NCBI GenBank assembly: GCA_900554685.1
Contig: USIG01000028.1
Location: 1 to 16,544 of the forward strand
Source: an uncultured Cryptobacterium sp.
GTDB taxonomy: Bacteria > Actinomycetota > Coriobacteriia > Coriobacteriales > Eggerthellaceae
DNA: 16,544 bases
Direction of reading: 5' to 3'
Made by a program: the position numbers and the translations under genes. How positions within the stretch are numbered: position 1 is the stretch's first letter; each line of letters opens with the position of its first letter. The notes beneath the pieces are model-generated. The model saw only the letters and a list, made by a program, of their open reading frames with translations, was not told the origin of the DNA and did not search any database. Below, piece by piece: positions 1 through 6,438 of this stretch.

Positions 1-125
1 TAGTAAATGATTCTTGCGGGGCATGCCGAAGCTCTTTCGATCAGAGCCGTATGAGCAAAATTCGCTCAGAAGCGCCTCTTGCAACCTGTCCTTCTTGCCA
101 TCGTTTGTTGTTGGTAGAGGACTAA
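1..125 (+). CDS. C-terminal end of a C4-type zinc-ribbon protein (partial)
   Basis: This is the last 40 codons of a gene entering from the left edge, read from position 3 and ending with TAA at 123-125. The tail contains two CxxC pairs, CGAC near the start and CPSC near the end, about 22 residues apart. Between them is a QSRMSKIRS-like stretch, and the end reads CHRLLLVED. This spacing and the Q...IR pattern match the C-terminal zinc ribbon of the family known as C4-type zinc-ribbon domain proteins (zf-RING_7), whose N-terminal part is a long coiled coil that is off-window here. The family's molecular role is poorly defined. A dgt-like gene follows 131 nt downstream. The reading frame is open from the edge and the family match is good, but only the tail is visible. 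Confidence 0.75.
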   Translation, partial: VNDSCGACRSSFDQSRMSKIRSEAPLATCPSCHRLLLVED

Positions 126-256
126 CTATTCATTCTCGGGCATTTTCCAACAGAACATTTTTTCAATAGCGCTCGAGCATAAATTTGCTGCATGGGGAAA
201 GCGGGATATCACAGCGTACGTGAAAACGTTTGGGTAATAAAAGGAGCGTAGGCGAT

Positions 257-1300
257 ATGAAACTTGTTACGAGGGAAGACCAGGAAGAGCAGGAACATAC
301 CCGCCTTTCGAGTGATGCTGCGTTTTCTGACGAAACGGAAGGAAGAAGGTTTTCGGCGGAGGGTGATTTGTATCGCAGCGAATACCAACGTGATCGCGAT
401 AAGATATTGCACACAAAAGCATTTCGCCGTCTTTCGCATAAGACGCAAGTATTTTTAGCGCCAGAGGGTGATCACTATCGTACGCGCTTGACTCATACGC
501 TCGAGGTTGCTCAAATTGCACGCACTATTGCACGCGCTCTTGGCTTGAACGAAGACCTCACCGAGGCGATTGCGCTTGGGCATGATCTGGGTCATACTCC
601 TTTTGGCCATGTAGGAGAGCAAGCTATTTCGGCATGCTTGGCAAAGCATCGCGGACTTGATCCTGATCTTCCAGAAAGCAAAACACTTTATCGTCATAAT
701 GTTCAAAGCCTTCGTGTCGTTGACGTGATAGAAAACGACGGTAAGGGACTTAACCTTACGGCAGAGGTGCGAGATGGCATTGTGTGTCACACAGGCTCTC
801 AGCGAGCCGAAACGCTTGAGGGGCGCATTGTGGCAACAGCGGATCGCATTGCTTATGTAAATCACGATATCGATGACGCTATTCGTGCAGGGGCTCTTCA
901 GGAAAGTGACCTTCCGTCTTCGACGCATAAGGTATTGGGAGAAAACCATTCAACTCGTATTCAGACGCTCGTGCACGATATGATAGAAACGTCTGTTCGC
1001 CGTGATGATATTGCCATGAGCGAGCCGGTTTGGGACGCCATGATGGAATTGCGTTCGTTCTTGTTTGATCATGTCTACACGTCCGAGCCAGTTATGGTGG
1101 AGGTTGCAAAGGCAAAACATCTTATTGAAGATGTGTTCGACTATTTTGTTCGCCACTACGACAAGGTACCCCAAGATCTGAAAGATATTTCTGGAGGAGA
1201 TCCCTTAAGAGCGGTAACCGACTATGTTGCAGGTATGACCGATCGGTATGCACGAAGCTTCTTTATGGATATGTTCGTTCCTCATACGTGGAATCACTAA
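257..1300 (+). CDS. dgt: dNTP triphosphohydrolase, dGTPase-like HD-domain protein
   Basis: The predicted enzyme hydrolyses deoxynucleoside triphosphates to the nucleoside and tripolyphosphate, so it tunes dNTP pools in the cytoplasm. The 347-residue protein shows the family signature in order: RDRDKILHTKAFRRLSHKTQV (about residues 44-64), the first HD-domain histidine in RTRLTH (H80), and GHDLGHTPFGH (about 108-118) carrying the HD metal pair. The region YVNHDIDDAIRAG further on gives the last metal-binding aspartate. Length fits the shorter dGTPase-like type rather than the about 500-residue E. coli Dgt. I chose ATG 257 because AAAGGAG lies at 239-245. An in-frame TTG at 230 would add nine residues but has no ribosome-binding site. 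The next gene begins about 210 nt downstream after a repeat-filled gap, so it is probably not cotranscribed tightly. Substrate preference cannot be read from the sequence. Confidence 0.93.
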   Translation: MKLVTREDQEEQEHTRLSSDAAFSDETEGRRFSAEGDLYRSEYQRDRDKILHTKAFRRLSHKTQVFLAPEGDHYRTRLTHTLEVAQIARTIARALGLNEDLTEAIALGHDLGHTPFGHVGEQAISACLAKHRGLDPDLPESKTLYRHNVQSLRVVDVIENDGKGLNLTAEVRDGIVCHTGSQRAETLEGRIVATADRIAYVNHDIDDAIRAGALQESDLPSSTHKVLGENHSTRIQTLVHDMIETSVRRDDIAMSEPVWDAMMELRSFLFDHVYTSEPVMVEVAKAKHLIEDVFDYFVRHYDKVPQDLKDISGGDPLRAVTDYVAGMTDRYARSFFMDMFVPHTWNH

Positions 1301-1313
1301 TAGGTGAAATCAT

Positions 1314-1397
1314 CAGCATAAAACTGCCAGTGTGAATTCGTCAGCGTGAAACTGTCAGCATGAAACCGTTAGGGTAAAACCGTCAGTGGGAAACCGG
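1314..1397 (+). repeat. Degenerate 14-bp tandem repeat, six units
   Basis: Six consecutive 14-nt units start at 1314, 1328, 1342, 1356, 1370 and 1384 with no phase slip. The consensus is CAGYRTGAAAYYGT; units 3 and 4 are CAGCGTGAAACTGT and CAGCATGAAACCGT. A seventh, shorter copy may lie at 1301-1313, directly after the dgt stop codon. There are no spacers, so this is a minisatellite-like array and not a CRISPR. It fills most of the dgt-azlC gap. Confidence 0.85.
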
Positions 1398-1512
1398 CAA
1401 AGTACGGAATTTTGCATACCAAAGAGCTGATTACAGAATCACTCGTATGCAGAATTAGGTGTACAGAGAATCACCCGTGCACTTTTTTGCAAAGGGAGCG
1501 CAAAACCGTGCT

Positions 1513-2274
1513 ATGCTTTCATGCGCTATGAATGAGGAAGTACAGCAGTCAAATTCGACTCAAACTAAACAGGATAATTCGTTGGGCAATCGTGCGCGTG
1601 AAGTGGTAAGTGCGGCACTGCCCGTTATGTTGGGCTATGTATTTTTGGGCATCCCCTGTGGCATTTTGTGCCAGCAGGCGGGGCTTGGTCCTTTGCAAGT
1701 GTTTTTGCTTTCGTTTTTGTTCTACTCCGGTGCTGGGCAATACATGATTCCCAACATGTGGCTAGTGGGATCGCCTGCTTTAGCTATTATTGCATCGGTT
1801 ACGTTAGTTAATTCTCGTCAGTTGCTCTATGGTGCATCGCTTTCACGTTTTTGCGGATCGGCAAAACGAAAGCTTTCGTTTTTGTTTGGTGCAACGGTAA
1901 CTGACGAATCATTCGCCGTAAACTTGGGACGCTTTGAAAAGGGCTCCTGGAGTGTAGGTCTTGCAACAGCAGTGAATCTGTGTTGTCAAACCACATGGGC
2001 TTTCGCAAACGTTGCTGGTGATATTTTGGGGTCGCTTTTAACGGTTCCGAGTGCGCTTGCGTCCTTTGCAATGACAAGCATTTTTCTGTGTCTGTTGTTT
2101 TCTCAAAAGGGAACAAAGGCAAATGTGGCTGCAGCGGTAATTGCGGTATTGGGTGTGTTTATTTGCAAAGCTCTAGGATTGAGCGGTCCTGCAATTTTGA
2201 TCGGTGCTCTTATGGGGGTAGTGGCAGGAATTATCGTTTCACGAAAGGGAGGTGAGGCTCGTGTCCTGGACTGA
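1513..2274 (+). CDS. azlC: AzlC-family branched-chain amino acid exporter, large subunit
   Basis: This is the large membrane subunit of the two-part AzlC/AzlD (BrnF/BrnE-type) exporter, which moves branched-chain amino acids and related compounds out across the cytoplasmic membrane. Family hallmarks are the YSGAGQYM motif (residues 71-78), LVNSRQLLYGASL (98-110) and TDESF (130-134). Several strongly hydrophobic membrane segments follow, for example around 38-53, 61-76, 85-99, 145-170 and 190-250. The start is uncertain. ATG 1513 is preceded by GGGAG at 1494-1498, a long 14-nt spacing. ATG 1528 (MNEEVQQ) and an upstream GTG at 1459 (no ribosome-binding site) are alternatives. All three leave the conserved core intact, because the first about 30 residues are polar and unconserved. 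The 3' end overlaps azlD by 14 nt, showing coupled translation. Exported substrate is inferred from the family only. Confidence 0.92.
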   Translation: MLSCAMNEEVQQSNSTQTKQDNSLGNRAREVVSAALPVMLGYVFLGIPCGILCQQAGLGPLQVFLLSFLFYSGAGQYMIPNMWLVGSPALAIIASVTLVNSRQLLYGASLSRFCGSAKRKLSFLFGATVTDESFAVNLGRFEKGSWSVGLATAVNLCCQTTWAFANVAGDILGSLLTVPSALASFAMTSIFLCLLFSQKGTKANVAAAVIAVLGVFICKALGLSGPAILIGALMGVVAGIIVSRKGGEARVLD

Positions 2275-2584
2275 GTTTGCCTTCATCGGTCTTGCTTGTG
2301 CATTTACTATTTTATTGTTCCGAGTAATTCCAGTATTTGCTCTTCGTGGACGTGATCTGCCTGGTTGGTTGTCTCAGGCGCTTGCTTTTATTCCTCCTGC
2401 TGCTTTTGCAGCATTGATTGCAAACGATTTACTTTCTCCTGATATGTTTGCAGCGGGTCTGTGGCCTGGGGCGCTTCCTTTGGTTGCGGCAGCTGTAGTA
2501 ATTCTTGTTGCTATAAAAACTAAATCACTGGTGTGGTGTATTGTGGCTGGCGTCGGAAGCTATGGCTTATTGATGCTGTTGTAG
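2261..2584 (+). CDS. azlD: AzlD-family branched-chain amino acid exporter, small subunit
   Basis: This is the small partner of AzlC: 107 residues and very hydrophobic, with about three to four membrane segments (around residues 5-20, 42-57, 68-85 and 91-106). The conserved FALRGRDLP loop (27-34) and FIPPAAFAAL (43-52) are typical of AzlD/BrnE. The start is GTG 2261, because GGGAGG at 2247-2252 lies 8 nt upstream. An in-frame GTG at 2252 sits inside that ribosome-binding site and is unlikely. The gene begins inside the last codons of azlC, so the two subunits are almost certainly made together. The stop is TAG at 2582-2584. Confidence 0.92.
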   Translation: MSWTEFAFIGLACAFTILLFRVIPVFALRGRDLPGWLSQALAFIPPAAFAALIANDLLSPDMFAAGLWPGALPLVAAAVVILVAIKTKSLVWCIVAGVGSYGLLMLL

Positions 2585-2586
2585 AT

Positions 2587-2641
2587 CGTGCTGTGACGTG
2601 ATTGGTGCCACTACGGTTCGTGCTGCGGTGTTATTGGTGCT
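2587..2641 (+). repeat. Imperfect direct repeat downstream of azlD
   Basis: Two 23-nt copies at 2587-2609 and 2619-2641 share 18 of 23 positions. Both begin CGTGCTG and both contain ATTGGTGC near the end. Their starts are 32 nt apart. The first copy begins 3 nt after the azlD stop codon. No function is evident. Confidence 0.6.
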
Positions 2642-2688
2642 TAATTTTGCCCCCGTCATTCCTTAAATTCTTTCTGTCCATCAGATAA

Positions 2689-2720
2689 AAAACCAGATGA
2701 TGCTACACTGACCTGGTTTT
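2689..2720. terminator. Possible terminator-like hairpin between azlD and the nucleotidase gene
   Basis: AAAACCAG at 2689-2696 is the reverse complement of CTGGTTTT at 2713-2720, giving an 8-bp stem with a 16-nt loop. On the + strand the 3' arm ends in only four Ts before CTAAAA, so it would be a weak terminator. The minus-strand reading has a longer T run. It lies about 70 nt upstream of the next start, so it could instead be part of that gene's leader. Confidence 0.35.
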
Positions 2721-2789
2721 CTAAAAAAATACTTCATAAAACAGATTGTTTAAAAAGAGACCTGCTCACCACAGGGAAGGAATGTCGCT

Positions 2790-4955
2790 ATGGAGCGTTT
2801 ATCGCAGCAATCGTGTCTACACCGCATTGGTTCGGTGGCATGCTCAATTCTTTTGGCAACAGTTTTGTCGTTTCCCTCACTTGCGTGGGCGGATAGCGAT
2901 GAGGTGACATCGTCTGATATCACACAGAATGCTTCTGTTGCACAAATTGCCACGGATATTAACGATGTTTCTCAAACTACCAACGACGATGCCCTTGGTG
3001 CCGCACAAACCGCAACTGATGTCACTGATGCTACCGATGCCGCGCAAGCCGCGCAAACTACTGCCGATGTTGCCACGCATGTATCTGCTTCTACTGATCT
3101 ACCAACAGGAAATCTTTCGATCATGCATACCAATGATATTCATGGCCGCTATAAAGATGAAAATGGTTCGATCGGCTTTGCTACGTTGAAAAAGATGGTC
3201 GATATTCTGCAACCGGATTTTTTGTTAGATGCAGGAGATACGTTTCATGGAACCACTTTTGCAACGGTAAGTGAAGGTAGTTATCTTGCTCGTTTGATGC
3301 AAGCGGTCGGTTATGACGCGATGACGCCAGGAAATCACGATTGGAGCTATGGGGCAGCACAGCTCAAAACTTTTGAAAGTTCCTTTGGCATTCTGGCTTC
3401 AAACGTTTTGAATACCAATAATCAATCAGGTGAGTATTTTTCTTCCCCTTTTTTGATCGAAGATATTTCGCTTGATCTAACCCAAACAGACAGTTCGACA
3501 AGTGCCAATCAAGCAGATAACCCAACAACTTCTGAAAAGGTTCGAGTGGGCGTGTTTGGTGTGATCGATGAATCATTCTATTCATCTACTCGTCCCGATA
3601 ATGTTGAAGGCTTGTCGTTTGAGGCGAGTGTAGAAAAAGCGAACGCTGTGGCAAAGCAGTTGCGCGAGGATAAGGGCTGTGATGTGGTGATCGCGCTTAC
3701 CCATCATAAAAATCCTGAGGCTTTTACTGAGCAGACCAAAGGAATTGATGCGGTCATAGCAGGCCATGAGCATGTGAGTAAAACAGGTTCGGTTACCAAT
3801 GCTGCAGGAGACAGTGTTCCGGTGGTTGAGGCGGGATGTTATTTTCAGCAGGTAGGAAAACTTGACCTTACCCTTTCCTATGACGAAGCCGCCAAAAACG
3901 CCGCATCTTCATCATCTGAATCAGATGAGTCTCCTTGGGATGTGGTTGGCTATGATGAAACCATCATTGACTACAGTCAGGCCAAAACTTATGGCGCTGA
4001 CGAGAGTATTAGTGCTCTTGTGGGCACGTTGGAGGCTGAAGCGATGGAGGATTTGGGAGAATCAATAGGCACAAGCAAGAGGGATTTTCCCTATCCTGAA
4101 ACAACGAGTAACGCACCAGGAGGATGGGAATTGGTGCGAACCGAAGATACTCCCATTGGTCATGTGGTAACAACATCGTATCTAGATAGAACAGGTGCTG
4201 ATCTTGCTTTTGAAAATGCAGGTGGCATCCGTGGGGGAATAACGAAAGGGCAGATAGCTTTAAGCGATTTACTCTCCATTTCTCCTTATGGGAATACTGT
4301 TGCTACCTATACCTTAACTGGAGCTCAGATCCGTGAGGCCTTGGAGCATTCTCTTGAAACGATGTATCAATGTCGGGCGGTTTTAAGTAAGCAAATGCAG
4401 GCAGCAGCGCAGGGCGAAGATCCCATGCAATACTCATGGCCTGATAATTCGGGCAGTGTTATTGTATGCGGCGGTGCCAATATGATGATCGACTGGAATA
4501 AGCCAGAAGGGCAGCGTATCCATTCGATTACTATAGTCTCTCAAGGCAATAAGCCCCTGGAGGCCGACAAAACCTATACCGTGGCCATGAATAGCTATCT
4601 TCCGAGTGCAACCGATGAATATCCCTCGTTTGCTCAAATGAAATTGGTAACGGAAGGGGACAGTTGTTTAGAGGCGTTGCAGTCACTTGTTACCCAAAAT
4701 AATTGGGAAAGCATCGTTGATCAGCGTTCGGGAACAATCGTGTATGGAAGCTGGCCAGACGACGAGAAGGAAAACGAACCAATTTCGTCAAGCGATCCAT
4801 CCGACTTGCCAAGCGATACCGATTCTAAGCCTTCGGTACTTGCGCAAACAGGTGATACCGCAACAGGTGTTTTGGCGCTAGGCTGTCTTGTGACGATAGC
4901 CTCGCTCGCCGGAATTGGGGTATCACGCGCACGTGCGCGTCGCTTCTTGAGGTAG
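2790..4955 (+). CDS. Secreted 5'-nucleotidase-family metallophosphoesterase with LAxTG cell-wall sorting signal
   Basis: This 721-residue surface enzyme of the UshA/5'-nucleotidase family probably removes phosphate from extracellular nucleotides. It has a signal peptide (hydrophobic 14-33, likely cut after AWA at 34) and a T/A/D-rich region (about 40-100). The metallophosphatase domain shows NDIHGR (115-120), DAGDTFHG (147-154), GNHDW (181-185), ALTHH (302-306) and AGHEH (324-328). The C-terminal substrate domain contains FENAGGIRGG (474-483). At the end is LAQTG (684-688), a hydrophobic segment and an Arg-rich tail, which is a sortase signal. All metal-ligand motifs are present. The aromatic nucleotide-stacking motifs are atypical: YLPSATDEYPSF (603-614) replaces the usual GGDGY form. 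The substrate could therefore be a nucleotide, a 2',3'-cyclic nucleotide or another phosphoester. ATG 2790 has AGGGAAGGAA 7 nt upstream. It appears monocistronic. Confidence 0.9.
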   Translation: MERLSQQSCLHRIGSVACSILLATVLSFPSLAWADSDEVTSSDITQNASVAQIATDINDVSQTTNDDALGAAQTATDVTDATDAAQAAQTTADVATHVSASTDLPTGNLSIMHTNDIHGRYKDENGSIGFATLKKMVDILQPDFLLDAGDTFHGTTFATVSEGSYLARLMQAVGYDAMTPGNHDWSYGAAQLKTFESSFGILASNVLNTNNQSGEYFSSPFLIEDISLDLTQTDSSTSANQADNPTTSEKVRVGVFGVIDESFYSSTRPDNVEGLSFEASVEKANAVAKQLREDKGCDVVIALTHHKNPEAFTEQTKGIDAVIAGHEHVSKTGSVTNAAGDSVPVVEAGCYFQQVGKLDLTLSYDEAAKNAASSSSESDESPWDVVGYDETIIDYSQAKTYGADESISALVGTLEAEAMEDLGESIGTSKRDFPYPETTSNAPGGWELVRTEDTPIGHVVTTSYLDRTGADLAFENAGGIRGGITKGQIALSDLLSISPYGNTVATYTLTGAQIREALEHSLETMYQCRAVLSKQMQAAAQGEDPMQYSWPDNSGSVIVCGGANMMIDWNKPEGQRIHSITIVSQGNKPLEADKTYTVAMNSYLPSATDEYPSFAQMKLVTEGDSCLEALQSLVTQNNWESIVDQRSGTIVYGSWPDDEKENEPISSSDPSDLPSDTDSKPSVLAQTGDTATGVLALGCLVTIASLAGIGVSRARARRFLR
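4925..4940. repeat. 16-bp perfect palindrome inside the nucleotidase tail
   Basis: ACGCGCACGTGCGCGT is a perfect 16-bp palindrome encoding part of the positively charged Arg/Ala tail of the sorting signal. It could form a very stable hairpin near the 3' end of the mRNA. It may simply reflect alternating Arg and Ala codons. Confidence 0.6.
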
Positions 4956-5034
4956 AATTGGTAAGAAATAAGGAAGAAGGCAACTTTACTTTCCAATGAT
5001 ATGAGGAAAATGCAGAAAAGTTTGTGCTTTGCTC

Positions 5035-5063
5035 TTGCGCTTGCCTTGAAGCAACAGTATAAT
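5035..5063 (+). promoter_or_regulatory. Sigma-70-type promoter of rplS
   Basis: A consensus -10 box TATAAT at 5058-5063 is preceded, after exactly 17 nt, by TTGCGC at 5035-5040 as the -35 box. Transcription would start near 5070, giving a leader of about 65 nt before the rplS ATG. It is the best-matching promoter I found in the window and suits a ribosomal protein gene. Confidence 0.7.
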
Positions 5064-5071
5064 CTTCTGCT

Positions 5072-5085
5072 GTGTCAAAAGACAC
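5072..5085 (+). promoter_or_regulatory. Hairpin at the 5' end of the rplS leader
   Basis: GTGTC (5072-5076), an AAAA loop and GACAC (5081-5085) form a small perfect stem at the expected 5' end of the rplS transcript. Ribosomal protein leaders often carry autoregulatory or stabilising structures, but I do not recognise this as a named L19 leader. Confidence 0.4.
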
Positions 5086-5134
5086 CACATAAGTACACAC
5101 AAGTATTTACTATATAAGAAGGATAAGGAAAGCC

Positions 5135-5479
5135 ATGGATATCATCCGCGCAATCGAACAGCAGCAGATCAACCCTGATGTTGCAGAATTTAATGTAGGT
5201 GACAACGTTAAGGTTCACTATCGCATCAAGGAAGGCAATCGTGAGCGTATTCAGGTCTTCCAGGGTGACGTTATCCGCCGTCATGGTGCTTCAAGCCGTG
5301 AAACTTTTACCGTTCGCAAGATTAGCTTCTCTGTTGGAGTAGAGCGTACCTTCCCGGTACATTCTCCAAAGATCGAGAAGATCGAGGTAGTACGTCGTGG
5401 CGACGTTAATCGCGCAAAGCTTTACTATCTGCGTGATAAGGTTGGCAAGGCTGCTAAGATCAAGGAAAAGGCATTCTAG
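5135..5479 (+). CDS. rplS: 50S ribosomal protein L19
   Basis: L19 is a large-subunit ribosomal protein located at the interface with the 30S subunit. The 114-residue product matches the family over its whole length: an N-terminal helix (MDIIRAIEQQQ), FNVGDNVKVHYRIKEGNRERIQVFQG, VIRRHGASSRETFTVRKIS, GVERTFPVHSPKIEKIEV, and the basic tail RRGDVNRAKLYYLRDKVGKAAKIKEK. The start ATG 5135 has AAGGA at 5125-5129. The gene has its own promoter (5035-5063) and is closed by a strong terminator (5502-5531). It therefore looks monocistronic, unlike the common rpsP-rimM-trmD-rplS operon. No trmD, rimM or lepB flanks it here. Confidence 0.98.
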   Translation: MDIIRAIEQQQINPDVAEFNVGDNVKVHYRIKEGNRERIQVFQGDVIRRHGASSRETFTVRKISFSVGVERTFPVHSPKIEKIEVVRRGDVNRAKLYYLRDKVGKAAKIKEKAF

Positions 5480-5501
5480 TCTTAACCTTATTGAAATGAG
5501 C

Positions 5502-5531
5502 AAGGGCACGAACTACTTCGTGCCCTTTTTT
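5502..5531 (+). terminator. Strong intrinsic terminator after rplS
   Basis: AAGGGCACGAA at 5502-5512 pairs perfectly with TTCGTGCCCTT at 5517-5527 across a 4-nt loop. This 11-bp GC-rich stem runs directly into six Ts (5526-5531). It is a textbook Rho-independent terminator 22 nt after the rplS stop codon. Confidence 0.93.
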
Positions 5532-5534
5532 GCG

Positions 5535-5560
5535 TTTGATGAGCTGTAGAGCGCATCAAA
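5535..5560. repeat. Inverted repeat just after the rplS terminator
   Basis: TTTGATG at 5535-5541 is matched by CATCAAA at 5554-5560. The 7-bp stem can be extended by two further G-C pairs beyond one mismatch. It starts 3 nt after the terminator T run and lies about 80 nt upstream of rnhB. It could be a second terminator stem or an operator for rnhB. Its role is unknown. Confidence 0.4.
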
Positions 5561-5642
5561 ACTTGATTTTTGAGCGTATAGGCGAGGCAAGGGAATTTAG
5601 GTAAGAGCCAAGAAGAGAGTTTTATCGTAAGGGGTGAGTGCT

Positions 5643-6425
5643 GTGTCTCAAACGGTTGCAGATATTCGTGCGCGGTTAGCAAAGGTGGACGCTCAGGAAT
5701 TTGCCGTTCTTGAGCGTTCGCTTTGTGCTGATACGCGAAAAGGTGTTCAGCAGGCACTTGTTCAAACCCGTCATCGTCTGCAGGCTGAAGCAGCGGAGCA
5801 GCAGCGCTTAGAGGCGATGTACGCTTTCGAGCGCGAGATAGCTCAAGGCAAACTTGTCGTGGGGCTTGATGAAGTGGGTCGTGGCCCCTTAGCTGGTCCT
5901 CTTACGGTGGGGGCAGTGGTGTTGAGAAGTGATGCGCCCCTGATTGCGGGTCTTAACGATTCTAAACAGGTAGCCGAGTCTAAGCGTCCTCAGATTGCCG
6001 AGGAGATTAAGCAAAGTGCGCTTGCGTGGGCTTTGGTGAATATAGAGCCGAAAAAGATAGACGAACAAGGTATATCTGCCTGTTTACGTCAAGCGTTTAG
6101 CCAGGCTATTGCTGATATTGAAGAGCAGGGTGTTCATCCTGAAGTTGTGCTGTTAGACGGCAACCCTCTTCATTTGGATCCTCGAGAGATTAATGTCGTT
6201 CATGGCGATGCACGTTGTGCCTCTATTGCGGCCGCCTCTATTCTTGCTAAGGTTTCGCGCGATGCGCTCATGGTTTCCTATGATGCGCAGTATCCTGGTT
6301 ATGATTTTGCCTCATCAAAGGGCTATGGCAGTGCACGTCATCGAGTCGCTATTATTGAAAAAGGTCTTACCCCTCTTCATCGAGCTTCTTTTTGTCAGGG
6401 ATTCTTACAAGAGCGCCTCTTTTAG
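5643..6425 (+). CDS. rnhB: Ribonuclease HII
   Basis: RNase HII cuts the RNA strand of RNA-DNA hybrids and removes single ribonucleotides misincorporated into DNA. The 260-residue protein has an N-terminal accessory segment (about 1-68: VADIRARLAKVD...DTRKGVQQAL...YAFE) as in Bacillus-type RnhB. The catalytic domain follows, with DEVGRGPLAGP (D76, E77), LLDG (D172) and GDARCASIAAASILAKVSRD (D189 and D207), so the acidic active site is complete. The end SKGYGSARHR and LTPLHRASF is also standard. I chose GTG 5643, with AAGGGGTGA at 5629-5637. The in-frame GTG at 5634 falls inside that ribosome-binding site. The gene lies 163 nt after rplS and behind its terminator, so it needs its own promoter, which I could not identify clearly. 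Confidence 0.96.
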   Translation: MSQTVADIRARLAKVDAQEFAVLERSLCADTRKGVQQALVQTRHRLQAEAAEQQRLEAMYAFEREIAQGKLVVGLDEVGRGPLAGPLTVGAVVLRSDAPLIAGLNDSKQVAESKRPQIAEEIKQSALAWALVNIEPKKIDEQGISACLRQAFSQAIADIEEQGVHPEVVLLDGNPLHLDPREINVVHGDARCASIAAASILAKVSRDALMVSYDAQYPGYDFASSKGYGSARHRVAIIEKGLTPLHRASFCQGFLQERLF

Positions 6426-6438
6426 ACGCCGCTCTTTT
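6409..6438 (+). terminator. Probable terminator overlapping the rnhB stop codon
   Basis: AAGAGCG at 6409-6415, inside the last rnhB codons, pairs with CGCTCTT at 6430-6436 and is followed by TTTT at 6435-6438. The T run is short, so termination may be partial. Confidence 0.45.

Noticed and set aside
230..256. TTG start for dgt nine codons upstream
   Set aside because: No Shine-Dalgarno precedes it, while ATG 257 has AAAGGAG at 239-245.
455..949. Long minus-strand ORF opposite dgt
   Set aside because: It lies fully inside a confidently identified gene, has no recognisable motif, and its composition is what the antisense of dgt would give.
1314..1397. CRISPR array
   Set aside because: Units are 14 nt, directly adjacent and without spacers, and no cas genes are present.
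4956..5020. Terminator after the nucleotidase gene
   Set aside because: ATTGG and CCAAT flank a purine-rich stretch, but the stem is interrupted and there is no T run.
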